From NCBI RefSeq assembly GCF_003264115.1, contig NZ_CP021912.1:2463001-2527000 (forward strand): 64,000 nt of DNA, written 5' to 3'. The notes below the pieces were generated by a model. It had not been told where the DNA came from. It ran no database searches and saw only the letters and a program-made list of their open reading frames with translations. Origin of the DNA: Erythrobacter sp. KY5. Its GTDB lineage: Bacteria; Pseudomonadota; Alphaproteobacteria; Sphingomonadales; Sphingomonadaceae. The translations under genes and the position numbers were made by a program. Numbering within the stretch: position 1 is the first letter of the stretch; each line of letters starts with the position of its first letter. Below, in pieces: positions 37,045 to 46,033 of this stretch.

Positions 37045-39864
37045 ATGGGCGACGAACCGCTAAACTTTCTCCCCGAAATGACCGACCAGGAAGGCCCGCA
37101 GCCGGGCCCTTCCTGGGGCAATCCCAAGTGGCTTGCCGAAGTCGCCGACGCAGACGCGGACCTGGCGAGCGCCATGGACCCGACCCAGATGCTGCTCGGG
37201 GCGAAGGAGGCGGTCGGCAAGGCTGCGCAGGCGGCTGGCAAGGCGGCTGATCCCAAGACGATTGAAAAGGCGGCCAGCCTTTCGATCGCGGCGATGACGC
37301 TTGTGCGGCTCTACCGTGTTCGCGGACACCTCGCTGCCAATCTCGACCCGCTGGGCACGTCTTCGAAGCGCAGCGAGACCCCGCCTGACCTTACGCTCGA
37401 ATTCCATGGCCTTTCGGGCAAGGAGAACGAGGAAGTCTATGTCGGCGGCGTGCTGGGCCTGGAATGGACAACCGTGGGCGCTCTGTATGAGCGGCTGCGC
37501 GTTGTTTATTGCGGCAAGGTCGGCCTTGAATACATGCATATCGCCGACACCGAAGAGCGGCGCTTCCTTCAGGACAAGTTCGAAAGCCCGGGCGACACGA
37601 TCCAGTTCTCGCCCGAGGGCAAAAAGGCGATCCTCGCCGCCGTTCTTCGCGGCGAGCAATATGAGGAATTCCTCGGCAAGAAATATGTCGGCACCAAGCG
37701 CTTTGGCCTTGATGGCGGCGAATCGATGATCCCGGCGCTGGAAGCGGTCATCAAGCATGGCGGCAGCGCGGGCGTGCGCGAGATCATCTACGGCATGGCG
37801 CACCGTGGGCGATTGAACGTCCTCGCGAACGTGATGGAAAAGCCTTACAAGGTGATCTTCCACGAATTCTCCGGCGGATCGGCCAACCCCGAAGATGTCG
37901 GCGGATCGGGCGATGTGAAGTACCACCTTGGGACGAGCACCGACCGCGAATTTGACGGCATCAGCGTTCACATGAGCCTGGTCCCCAACCCCTCGCACCT
38001 CGAAACGGTGAACCCGGTCGTGCTCGGCAAGACCCGCGCGCAGCAGGCGATCCGCGACGATCTGTCGAAGAAGGAGCAGGTGCTCCCCGTCCTGATCCAC
38101 GGCGATGCGGCCTTCGCAGGGCAAGGCGTTGTCTGGGAAAGCCTCTCGCTTTCGGGCGTGCCGGGCTACGACACGGGCGGCTGCCTGCACTTCATCATCA
38201 ACAACCAGATCGGCTTCACCACTTCGCCGATGTTCGCGCGTTCCTCGCCTTATCCGAGCGACGTGGCGAAGGGCGTGATGGCGCCGATCCTGCACGTCAA
38301 CGGCGACGATCCCGAGGCGGTGACTTTCGCTTGCAAGCTCGCGGTCGAGTACCGCCAGCGCTTCCACCGCGACGTTGTGATCGACATGTGGTGCTATCGC
38401 CGCTTTGGCCACAACGAAGGCGACGAGCCCAAGTTCACCCAGCCGATCATGTATGACGTGATCTCCAAGCACCCCAAGGTCAGCCGCGTCTATGCAGAGC
38501 GCCTGATTTCCGAGGGCGTCATCGACGAAGGCGATCGCAAGCAGATCGCGGATGAATTCGTCGCTCACCTCGAAGACGAGTTCGAAGCGGCAAAGAGCTA
38601 CAAGCCCAACGAGGCCGACTGGTTCGGCGGTCGCTGGGCGGGTCTGCACCGCCCTGCCGATGACGAGACCGCGCGGCGCAATGTCGACACTGCGATCGAG
38701 CGCAAGATGTTCGATTCTTTGGGCCGCACTCTGACCGAAGTGCCCGATGACGTGAACATCCACCGCACGCTGGGCCGCGTGCTCAAGGCGAAGGGCCAGA
38801 TGTTCGAAACCGGCGAAGGCTTCGACTGGGCCACCGCCGAAGCGCTCGCTTTCGGCAGCCTCGTGATGGAAGGCTACAATGTGCGCCTTTCGGGTCAGGA
38901 TTCCGGGCGCGGCACCTTCTCTCAGCGCCACGCCGTCTGGGTCGACCAGAAGACCGAAGACAAATATGTGCCGCTGAACACGCTGCCGCACGGCAAGTTC
39001 GAAGTGCACGATTCCACGCTTTCCGAATATGGCGTGCTCGGTTTCGAATATGGCTATGCGATGGCCGATCCCAAGACGCTCACGCTTTGGGAAGCGCAGT
39101 TTGGCGACTTTGCCAACGGCGCGCAGATCATGATCGACCAGTATATCGCGTCGGGCGAGGTCAAGTGGCTGCGCGCCAACGGCCTCGTGATGCTGTTGCC
39201 GCACGGATATGAGGGACAGGGGCCGGAGCACTCGTCTGCGCGCCTCGAACGTTTCCTGCAGCTATGCGCGAACGACAACATTCAGGTCTGCAACATCACG
39301 ACGCCGTCGAACTACTTCCACGTGCTTCGCCGCCAGATGCTTCGCTCGTTCCGCAAGCCGCTCGTCATCATGAGCCCCAAGTCGCTGCTGCGTCACCCGA
39401 TGGCAAAGAGCCCGCGCGAGGAATTCTTGGGCGATTGGCAGTTCAAGCGGATCAAGTCGGACATCACCGATATCGCCGACGAGAAGATCAAGCGGCTCGT
39501 ACTGTGTTCGGGCAAGGTTTATTACGACCTCCATGAAAAGCGCAATGCGGAAGAGCTGAAAGACGTCTCGATCGTGCGGATCGAACAGCTCTACCCCTTC
39601 CCCGGCGACCCGCTGGCCGTGCGTCTGAAGCGCATGACCAACCTCAAGGACGTCATCTGGTGTCAGGAAGAGCCCAAGAACAACGGTTCGTGGTTCTTCG
39701 TGCAAAACCAGATCGAGGACGCGCTCACCGCCGCCGGCCACAAGGGCAAGCGCCCGCAATATGCCGGACGCGACGCGGCGGCATCGCCCGCCACCGGCCT
39801 CGCCAAGCGGCACGTCGAACAACAAGAGAGGCTGGTCGCCGACGCGCTCGGCCTGTCGAACTAA
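37045..39864 (+). CDS. sucA: 2-oxoglutarate dehydrogenase E1 component
   Basis: A 939-residue thiamine-diphosphate enzyme that decarboxylates 2-oxoglutarate and hands the succinyl group to the lipoyl domain of E2. Visible blocks are VRLYRVRGHLAANLDPL (N-terminal), GMAHRGRLNVLANVMEKP, GDAAFAGQGVVWESL, the ThDP motif GG-LHFIINNQIGFTTS, YRRFGHNEGDEP, QDSGRGTFSQRHAVW and LPHGYEGQGPEHSSAR. The length matches the family (930-1000). The start ATG 37045 follows GGAGAACCCTG. Part of the mdh-sucD-sucA-sucB run. Confidence 0.98.
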   Translation: MGDEPLNFLPEMTDQEGPQPGPSWGNPKWLAEVADADADLASAMDPTQMLLGAKEAVGKAAQAAGKAADPKTIEKAASLSIAAMTLVRLYRVRGHLAANLDPLGTSSKRSETPPDLTLEFHGLSGKENEEVYVGGVLGLEWTTVGALYERLRVVYCGKVGLEYMHIADTEERRFLQDKFESPGDTIQFSPEGKKAILAAVLRGEQYEEFLGKKYVGTKRFGLDGGESMIPALEAVIKHGGSAGVREIIYGMAHRGRLNVLANVMEKPYKVIFHEFSGGSANPEDVGGSGDVKYHLGTSTDREFDGISVHMSLVPNPSHLETVNPVVLGKTRAQQAIRDDLSKKEQVLPVLIHGDAAFAGQGVVWESLSLSGVPGYDTGGCLHFIINNQIGFTTSPMFARSSPYPSDVAKGVMAPILHVNGDDPEAVTFACKLAVEYRQRFHRDVVIDMWCYRRFGHNEGDEPKFTQPIMYDVISKHPKVSRVYAERLISEGVIDEGDRKQIADEFVAHLEDEFEAAKSYKPNEADWFGGRWAGLHRPADDETARRNVDTAIERKMFDSLGRTLTEVPDDVNIHRTLGRVLKAKGQMFETGEGFDWATAEALAFGSLVMEGYNVRLSGQDSGRGTFSQRHAVWVDQKTEDKYVPLNTLPHGKFEVHDSTLSEYGVLGFEYGYAMADPKTLTLWEAQFGDFANGAQIMIDQYIASGEVKWLRANGLVMLLPHGYEGQGPEHSSARLERFLQLCANDNIQVCNITTPSNYFHVLRRQMLRSFRKPLVIMSPKSLLRHPMAKSPREEFLGDWQFKRIKSDITDIADEKIKRLVLCSGKVYYDLHEKRNAEELKDVSIVRIEQLYPFPGDPLAVRLKRMTNLKDVIWCQEEPKNNGSWFFVQNQIEDALTAAGHKGKRPQYAGRDAAASPATGLAKRHVEQQERLVADALGLSN

Positions 39865-39897
39865 TACGCCAACTGAAACACTCGAGGATAACGAGAA

Positions 39898-41136
39898 ATG
39901 GCCACTGAAATCACTGTCCCGCAGCTCGGCGAATCAGTTACCGAAGGTTCGATCGGCGAATGGCTCAAGCAGCCCGGCGACGCGGTTGCCGTCGATGAAC
40001 CGATTGCGAGCCTCGAAACCGACAAGGTCGCGGTCGACGTGCCCTCGCCTGTGGCTGGAGTGCTGTCCGAGCACCGCGCCGAGGTTGGCGATACGGTTGA
40101 AGTTGGCGCTGTCATCGCGGTGATCGAGGAAGGCGCGACCGGCGCTGCGACCAAGGGTGAAGAGCCTGCGCGCGCTCAGGAAATGCGCGAGGAAGGCGAA
40201 GACAAGCGGGCCAAAGGCGATGGGGACCAAGAGGTCACCCAGACGCTTTCGCCAGCCGTTCGCCGCGCCGTGCTCGAACACGGCGTCGATCCCTCGACCA
40301 TCAAGGGCACCGGCAAGGATGGCCGCCTGACCAAGGAAGACGTCATCGCCGCCGCCAAGGCGAAGGGCGACAGTCCCGCGCCTTCGCCTACGCCCAGCCC
40401 TGCTCCGGCACCGACCGCGACAGCCACCGGTGAAGGCCGCAACGAGGAACGGGTCAAGATGACCCGCATGCGCCAGACCATCGCCAAGCGTCTGAAGGGC
40501 GCGCAGGACACCGCCGCGCTGCTCACCACCTTCAACGATGTCGACATGAGTGCCGTCATCGAAGCGCGCACCAAGTACAAGGACCTCTTCGCCAAGAAGC
40601 ACGACATCCGCCTTGGCTTCATGGGCTTCTTCGCGAAAGCCGCCTGTCTCGCATTGAAGGACGTGCCGAGCGTCAACGCCTATATCGAGGGCGACGAGAT
40701 CGTGTACCACGATTATGTCGACATCTCGGTTGCGGTCTCGGCTCCCAACGGCCTTGTCGTTCCGGTCGTGCGCGACTGCGACAAGAAGAGCTTTGCGCAA
40801 ATCGAAAAGGACATCGCCGACTATGGCAAGCGCGCCAAGGACGGCACGCTCACCATGGCCGACATGACCGGCGGCACCTTCACAATTTCCAATGGCGGCG
40901 TATTCGGCTCGCTCATGTCGACCCCGATCATCAACCCGCCGCAAAGCGCCGTTCTTGGCCTTCACCGCATCGAGGACCGTCCGGTTGCGATCAATGGCGA
41001 GGTCAAGATCCGCCCGATGATGTATATCGCGCTTTCCTACGACCACCGCCTGATCGACGGGCGCGAGGCGGTGACCGCGCTCAAGATCATCAAGGAAGCG
41101 ATCGAAGATCCGACCCGGATGCTGATCGACCTTTAA
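39898..41136 (+). CDS. sucB: Dihydrolipoyllysine-residue succinyltransferase (E2)
   Basis: A 412-residue E2 of the 2-oxoglutarate dehydrogenase complex. The lipoyl domain covers 1-78 with the lipoylated K43 in [10 protein letters not shown] linker is rich in Lys/Glu, then the E3-binding domain is at about 118-150 ([33 protein letters not shown]). After an Ala/Pro linker comes the catalytic acyltransferase core with [14 protein letters not shown] (active-site His/Asp) near 385. It follows sucA by 33 bp. Fits E. coli SucB (405 aa). Confidence 0.98.
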   Translation: MATEITVPQLGESVTEGSIGEWLKQPGDAVAVDEPIASLETDKVAVDVPSPVAGVLSEHRAEVGDTVEVGAVIAVIEEGATGAATKGEEPARAQEMREEGEDKRAKGDGDQEVTQTLSPAVRRAVLEHGVDPSTIKGTGKDGRLTKEDVIAAAKAKGDSPAPSPTPSPAPAPTATATGEGRNEERVKMTRMRQTIAKRLKGAQDTAALLTTFNDVDMSAVIEARTKYKDLFAKKHDIRLGFMGFFAKAACLALKDVPSVNAYIEGDEIVYHDYVDISVAVSAPNGLVVPVVRDCDKKSFAQIEKDIADYGKRAKDGTLTMADMTGGTFTISNGGVFGSLMSTPIINPPQSAVLGLHRIEDRPVAINGEVKIRPMMYIALSYDHRLIDGREAVTALKIIKEAIEDPTRMLIDL

Positions 41137-41167
41137 GTCAGCCCCACCCCCACCAAGGAACCTGCCC

Positions 41168-41521
41168 ATGCGCGCGCTTACCCTCATATCGCTTCCCTTT
41201 GCGGCTCTCGCCCTGACCGCGTGCGATGCGGCAACCGAAATGGCGGGCAATGCGATCAAGGACCAGATCCGCACCGAATTCGTCGCTCAGTGCGAGCAGA
41301 TCGCTCAGGATAACGGGATCACGTCCGAGAACGTCACGCCCGCTTGCGAATGCGCTGCCGACAATCTGGCAGAAGATGCCTCGGACGGTTCGCTGGACAT
41401 AAATCGTGAGAGGATCGAGGACCTCCTGCGCACTTGCAGCGCGAGCGCCAGCGGCGGAGCCGAGAGCGCACCTGCGGACGGGGCCGAGAGCACGCCTGCG
41501 GAAACACCGCCCGCAACCTGA
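41168..41521 (+). CDS. Small lipoprotein in the TCA operon
   Basis: A 117-residue predicted lipoprotein with lipobox LALTAC (Cys19). The mature part has a helical stretch (ATEMAGNAIKDQIRTEFVAQCEQIAQDNG) and a Cys-x-Cys pair in TPACECAADNLAED, then an Ala/Glu/Pro-rich tail. It lies 31 bp after sucB with a good ribosome-binding site (AAGGAACC), so it is probably transcribed with the operon. Layout resembles the lipoprotein at 13769-14131. Function unknown. Confidence 0.75.
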   Translation: MRALTLISLPFAALALTACDAATEMAGNAIKDQIRTEFVAQCEQIAQDNGITSENVTPACECAADNLAEDASDGSLDINRERIEDLLRTCSASASGGAESAPADGAESTPAETPPAT

Positions 41522-41575
41522 CGCCGCGACGCGGCACTTTGGTTTCGCGCCGAACCGGAGGCTAAGGGTAAAGCC

Positions 41576-42094
41576 ATGCTGACTGCGATCCGCAAACGCC
41601 TTTACTTCGCCTTCGCCGCAATCCGCCGCCTGTACCTGCGCACGGTTTGGGGCATGGATATTGGAAAGGGCGTGCTGATTTCGGGCAAGGCGTTTCTCGA
41701 TTACACCCACCCCAAGGGTATCCATATCGGCGATCACACGATCGTCACACCGGGTGCACGGATTTTCACGCATGATTTTGTCGGCGCACACCACGATGAC
41801 ACGCGCATCGGCAAATGCTGCTTCATCGGCGCGAATGCGGTCGTGACTGCGGGCGTGACCATCGGCGATCACTGCGTCATTGCTGCGGGAAGCATCGTCA
41901 ACGGCCATGTGCCCGACCGATCGATGGTGGCGGGAAACCCGGCGAAGATCGTCAAGACGGGCATCAATACCGGCCATCACGGACGCATGGTCGCATGGGC
42001 CGAAGGTCGTATTGATGAACCAGTGCAAACTTTGCATGGCACAAGTGCACCCAAGCCACTAGATGGACCTCAACACCCTCAAACGTCAGACTGA
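41576..42094 (+). CDS. Hexapeptide-repeat acyltransferase (LbH, WbbJ-like)
   Basis: A 172-residue protein with left-handed beta-helix hexapeptide turns: KGIHIGDHTIVTPGARIFTHDF, TRIGKCCFIGANAVVTAGVTIGDHCVIAAGSIVNGHVPDRSMVAGNPAKIVKTG. The N-terminus (AIRKRLYFAFAAIRRLYLR) is basic and amphipathic. The catalytic His of O-acetyltransferases fits IFTHDF. The C-terminal 35 residues are polar and probably disordered. Acyl donor is most likely acetyl-CoA; acceptor unknown. It sits between sucB and lpdA, an unusual place. Confidence 0.82.
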   Translation: MLTAIRKRLYFAFAAIRRLYLRTVWGMDIGKGVLISGKAFLDYTHPKGIHIGDHTIVTPGARIFTHDFVGAHHDDTRIGKCCFIGANAVVTAGVTIGDHCVIAAGSIVNGHVPDRSMVAGNPAKIVKTGINTGHHGRMVAWAEGRIDEPVQTLHGTSAPKPLDGPQHPQTSD

Positions 42095-42111
42095 ACGGGA
42101 TCATTCGAAAC

Positions 42112-43530
42112 ATGGCTGACCACCCATACGACTACGATTGCCTTGTTATTGGCGCAGGCCCCGGCGGCTATGTCGCCGCCATTCGCGCAGCGCAACTTGG
42201 CCTCAAGACCGCCTGCATCGAATCGCGCGAAACGCTGGGTGGCACCTGCCTCAATGTCGGCTGCATTCCGTCGAAGGCGTTGCTTCACGCATCTGAGCTT
42301 TTCGAGGAAGCCGAAGGCGGCCATTTCGCCACCTGGGGCATCGAAGCCAATGCGACGTTCGACCTTTCCAAGATGATGGCGGAGAAGACCAGCGCGGTCG
42401 GCGATCTCACCAAGGGGATCGAATTCCTGTTCAAGAAAAACAAGGTCACCTGGCTCAAGGGTCACGGCGCATTCGAAGATGCGCACACGGTCAAGGTTGG
42501 CGATGAAACCGTCACCGCCAAGGATATCGTGATCGCGACCGGTTCGAGCGTAACCCCGCTCCCCGGAGTAGAGGTCGACAACGCGGCCAAGCGGATCGTC
42601 GATTCCACCGGCGCGCTTGAACTCGAAGAAGTGCCCGAGCACCTCGTCGTCATCGGCGGCGGCGTGATCGGTCTTGAGCTTGGCAGCGTGTGGCGCCGCC
42701 TTGGCGCGAAAGTCACCGTGGTCGAATTCCTGCCGCAGATCCTCCCCGGCATGGATGAGGAAGTGCGCAAGGAATCGAACAAGATCTTCAAGAAGCAGGG
42801 CATCGAGATGATGCTCGGCCACAAGGTCACCGGCGCTGAGGTCAGGGGCAAGACCGTGACGCTAACCATCGAAAAGGCTGATGGCGGCGACGAGCAGAAG
42901 CTGGACGCCAGCCACGTGCTCGTGTCGATTGGCCGCCGCCCCAACACCGACGGCCTCGCGCTCGAAAAGGCAGGGCTTCAGGTCAACAATCGCGGCCAGA
43001 TCGAAATCGATCACGAATTCCGCACCGGCGTCGAAGGCGTGTGGGCTATCGGCGATGTGGTCCCCGGCCCGATGCTCGCGCACAAGGCCGAGGATGAAGG
43101 CGTTGCGGTGGCAGAAAACATCGCAGGGCAAACCGGCATCGTGAACCACGATGTCATCCCGAACGTCGTGTACACCACTCCCGAAATCGCGGGCGTCGGC
43201 CTCACGCAGGAACAGGCGATCGAGAAGGCAGGCGGCGACAAGTCCGCGATCAAAGTCGGCAAGTTTCCGATGATGGCGAACAGCCGCGCCAAGGCGAACC
43301 GCGACACCGACGGCTTCGTCAAGGTGATCGCCGACGCCAAAACCGACCGCGTTCTGGGCGTCTGGATGATCAACAGCCTTGCGGGCACGATGATCGCACA
43401 GGCCGCGCAGGCGATGGAATTCGGCGCGACGAGCGAAGACATCGCCTACACCTGCCACGCGCACCCGACCCACGCCGAAGCCTTCAAGGAAGCGGCGATG
43501 GCAGTTCAGGGCAAGCCGATCCATATGTGA
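42112..43530 (+). CDS. lpdA: Dihydrolipoyl dehydrogenase (E3)
   Basis: A 472-residue flavoenzyme that reoxidises the lipoyl group of E2 with NAD. FAD motif DCLVIGAGPGGYVAAIRAAQLG (about 7-28), redox pair in GGTCLNVGCIPSKALLH, NAD motif VVIGGGVIGLELGSVW, GWRRLGAK-type helix, and the C-terminal active-site His in YTCHAHPTHAEAFKEA (His/Glu pair). The length is normal. It closes the complex encoded by sucA and sucB, though separated from them by two genes. Confidence 0.98.
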   Translation: MADHPYDYDCLVIGAGPGGYVAAIRAAQLGLKTACIESRETLGGTCLNVGCIPSKALLHASELFEEAEGGHFATWGIEANATFDLSKMMAEKTSAVGDLTKGIEFLFKKNKVTWLKGHGAFEDAHTVKVGDETVTAKDIVIATGSSVTPLPGVEVDNAAKRIVDSTGALELEEVPEHLVVIGGGVIGLELGSVWRRLGAKVTVVEFLPQILPGMDEEVRKESNKIFKKQGIEMMLGHKVTGAEVRGKTVTLTIEKADGGDEQKLDASHVLVSIGRRPNTDGLALEKAGLQVNNRGQIEIDHEFRTGVEGVWAIGDVVPGPMLAHKAEDEGVAVAENIAGQTGIVNHDVIPNVVYTTPEIAGVGLTQEQAIEKAGGDKSAIKVGKFPMMANSRAKANRDTDGFVKVIADAKTDRVLGVWMINSLAGTMIAQAAQAMEFGATSEDIAYTCHAHPTHAEAFKEAAMAVQGKPIHM

Positions 43531-43545
43531 TCGGGAGCAATCGCG

Positions 43546-44523
43546 ATGGCCCGTTCAGTCGCGATAATCGGTGCAGGCCAGATCGGTTACGCCGCAGCCT
43601 ACAATTTCGCCTTCCACGGCTGGGACGTGCGCATCCACTCGCGCACCCGCCCAGCGTGGGCATTGGGCGAACGCGAGAGCTTCGTCCCATACATCGCAGG
43701 CGAAGACCCTGCCCCGCATGCCGATGTGGTCCTCGACACTATCGCGTTCGATGAAGAGGACGTTGCCCCCTTTGATCCGGACGCGGTCGGCAGGCTGATC
43801 GCGATCTCATCGGCGAGCGTGTATTGCGACGACAAAGGCCGCACTCTGGACGAAGCAGCCACCAACGGCTTTCCCGAATTCGACGGCCCGATCACCGAAA
43901 AACAGTCCACCGTCGTGCCGGGCCCGGATACGTACTCCACCCGCAAGGTCCGCATGGAGAACAAGGCGCTCGACCTGTTCGGGAATCGAGCCACGATCCT
44001 GCGGCCCTGCGCGCTGTTCGGCAAATACAGCCGCCATCCGCGCGAGTTGTGGTTCGTCAAACGGCTGCTCGACGGGCGCAGCCGCATCCCGCTGGCATTT
44101 GGCGGGCGAAGCCAGTTCAGCACGACCAGTTCGTTCTGCCTTGGCTCGAATGCGCAGAAGATGGCTGCCGACGGCGCGGGCGGTGTCTTCAACATGGCGG
44201 ATGATCCCGCACGAACGGTCGCCGAGATCGGACGCGTGTTGGCCGAATGGCTCGGCTACCAAGCCGAATTTCACCTGATGGACGGGCCTCCCCAAGGCAG
44301 CGTAGGCCGCACGCCTTGGTCAGTGCCTGAACCCTTCGTCGTCTCGAACGCCAAGGCCGACAAGGCTGCGTATTTCTGCGTTGCATCCGAGCTTTTGAGC
44401 AGCGCGCAATGGCTCATCGACCTGAACCCCGCCGACTGGCGCGAAGCTTTCCCGCAGCTTGCGGCCTACCCTTGGGACATGTTCGACTACGAAGCCGAAG
44501 ACCGCTTTTTCGCATCGCTCTGA
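43546..44523 (+). CDS. NAD-dependent epimerase/dehydratase-like protein
   Basis: A 325-residue extended SDR. The N-terminal Rossmann motif is AIIGAGQIGYAAAYNFAFHG (6-25), unusual for epimerases in reading GAGQIG rather than TGGAGFIG. There is an IAISSASVYCDDKG block, YSTRKVRMENKAL (YxxxK-like pair), and ILRPCALFGKYSRHPRELWF. The C-terminus is helical. It lies 16 bp after lpdA, so it may ride on the operon. The substrate is unknown and could be a nucleotide sugar or a small aldehyde. Confidence 0.78.
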   Translation: MARSVAIIGAGQIGYAAAYNFAFHGWDVRIHSRTRPAWALGERESFVPYIAGEDPAPHADVVLDTIAFDEEDVAPFDPDAVGRLIAISSASVYCDDKGRTLDEAATNGFPEFDGPITEKQSTVVPGPDTYSTRKVRMENKALDLFGNRATILRPCALFGKYSRHPRELWFVKRLLDGRSRIPLAFGGRSQFSTTSSFCLGSNAQKMAADGAGGVFNMADDPARTVAEIGRVLAEWLGYQAEFHLMDGPPQGSVGRTPWSVPEPFVVSNAKADKAAYFCVASELLSSAQWLIDLNPADWREAFPQLAAYPWDMFDYEAEDRFFASL

Positions 44524-44603
44524 GGAACCTGCCTCGTATCACAGCTTGCACCGCGCGCGTGTCCGTGTATTACTCGCATAATACACGATCGGGAGGAATT
44601 CAC

Positions 44604-45968
44604 ATGCTCACCTCGCGCCGCTTTGCGCTTGCCTTTGCCTCATTCGCCATCGCTCTCGCCGCGCCAGCCGCGGCGCAAGATACCGAGCGCATGGTCGAGA
44701 TCGCTTCGGCAGAGGCGGAATCGGGCGCATTCATGGGAGCGGTTATCGTCGCGAATGACGATGCGGTGCTGCTTGAGCGCGCATGGGGTTCGGCCAACCT
44801 CGAATGGGACATCGCCAACACGCCCGACACCAAATTCCGCATCGGATCGGTGACCAAACAATTCACCTCGGTCGCGATCATGAAGCTGGCCGAACAGGGC
44901 AAGATCGACCTCGACGCGCCGATTTCGACCTATCTCGAAGAAACGCCCGACAGCTGGAGCGCGATCACCGTGCGCAACCTGATGCGTCACACATCCGGCA
45001 TTCCCAATGTCACCTCGCTCGACGGGTTTGGCAATCTCAGCCGCCTTGAAACCTCTCAGGACGACCTCATCGCGTTCTTCCGCGACCTCCCGCTCGAATT
45101 CGAGCCGGGCAGCAAGTGGTCTTATTCAAACTCGGGCTATGTCCTGCTCTCGCGCATCGTAGAGCGAGTGAGCGAACAGGATATCGCCGCATATTTCGAT
45201 GAGCATTTCTTCTCGCCGCTCGGCATGGAAAACAGCGGCTTTGACGTAAGCGCTAAAATCCTGCCCAAACGCGCTGCGGGATATTCGCCCAGCGAAGATG
45301 GCCGGGTGAATGCGGGCTATGTCTATATGGGCATCCCCACCGGCGCAGGCGCGCTCTATTCGACCGTCAGTGACCTGCATCGCTGGAACCGCGCGCTGTA
45401 TTCCGGAGCAATCCTCTCGCCCGAAAGCGTCGCCGAGTTCTTAGAACCCGCTCCGCACGACGCGATTGGCGAAGCGAAATACGCGCATGGCGTGGTGGTC
45501 AGCGACGGCGAAAACGGCCCGTTCATCTGGCATGGCGGCGGCATTCAGGGGTTCAATGCCTGGCTCGGCTATGACCGTGCAAAGAACATGACGGTAGCCG
45601 TACTCGCCAACCTTAATGGCGGATCGGCTGAGAATATCGGCCGCAAGCTGATGACGCTCGCGCAGGGCGGCGAAGTGGCTCCTCCGGCTGAACGCGTGGC
45701 CGTTGCCGTCCCGGTCGAAGCGCTGGCCGAGTATGTGGGCGTCTATGCCCTCGCCCCGACCGTCAAGATCACCACCTTCGTCGAGGATGGAAAGCTGATG
45801 GCGCAGGCGACCGGGCAAGGCGCGAACGAGATTTTCCGCGAGGAGGGAGACATGTTCTTCCTCGAAGTCGTCGATGCGCAGGTCCGCTTCAACCGCGATG
45901 ACAGCGGCACGATTACGGGCCTCACGCTGTTTCAAGGTGGTCGCGAAATGCCTGCAACCAAGGAATGA
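44604..45968 (+). CDS. Serine hydrolase, beta-lactamase family (class C-like)
   Basis: A 454-residue exported protein with a signal peptide (SFAIALAAPAAAQ). The active-site SxxK is SVTK in FRIGSVTKQFTSVAIMKLAEQGKIDLD, the YxN motif is YSNSGYVLL, and the third motif is HGGGIQGFNAW. The catalytic domain is about 25-350, followed by a C-terminal lipocalin-like DUF3471-type domain (YVGVYALAPTVKITTFVEDGKLMAQATGQGANEIF). Activity can be peptidase or esterase rather than beta-lactamase. The start at ATG 44604 has GGGAGGAATTC upstream. Confidence 0.9.
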   Translation: MLTSRRFALAFASFAIALAAPAAAQDTERMVEIASAEAESGAFMGAVIVANDDAVLLERAWGSANLEWDIANTPDTKFRIGSVTKQFTSVAIMKLAEQGKIDLDAPISTYLEETPDSWSAITVRNLMRHTSGIPNVTSLDGFGNLSRLETSQDDLIAFFRDLPLEFEPGSKWSYSNSGYVLLSRIVERVSEQDIAAYFDEHFFSPLGMENSGFDVSAKILPKRAAGYSPSEDGRVNAGYVYMGIPTGAGALYSTVSDLHRWNRALYSGAILSPESVAEFLEPAPHDAIGEAKYAHGVVVSDGENGPFIWHGGGIQGFNAWLGYDRAKNMTVAVLANLNGGSAENIGRKLMTLAQGGEVAPPAERVAVAVPVEALAEYVGVYALAPTVKITTFVEDGKLMAQATGQGANEIFREEGDMFFLEVVDAQVRFNRDDSGTITGLTLFQGGREMPATKE

Positions 45969-46033
45969 GCGCGCTCAACATTGCCCTGCGCAGTTTGCTG
46001 GCTTAACCCCCTCACCCGAGGGGAAGACAGACC

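Noticed and set aside
37060-39231. 723-codon open frame antisense to sucA
   Set aside because: Typical antisense shadow of a GC-rich gene; composition is not protein-like and sucA is certain.
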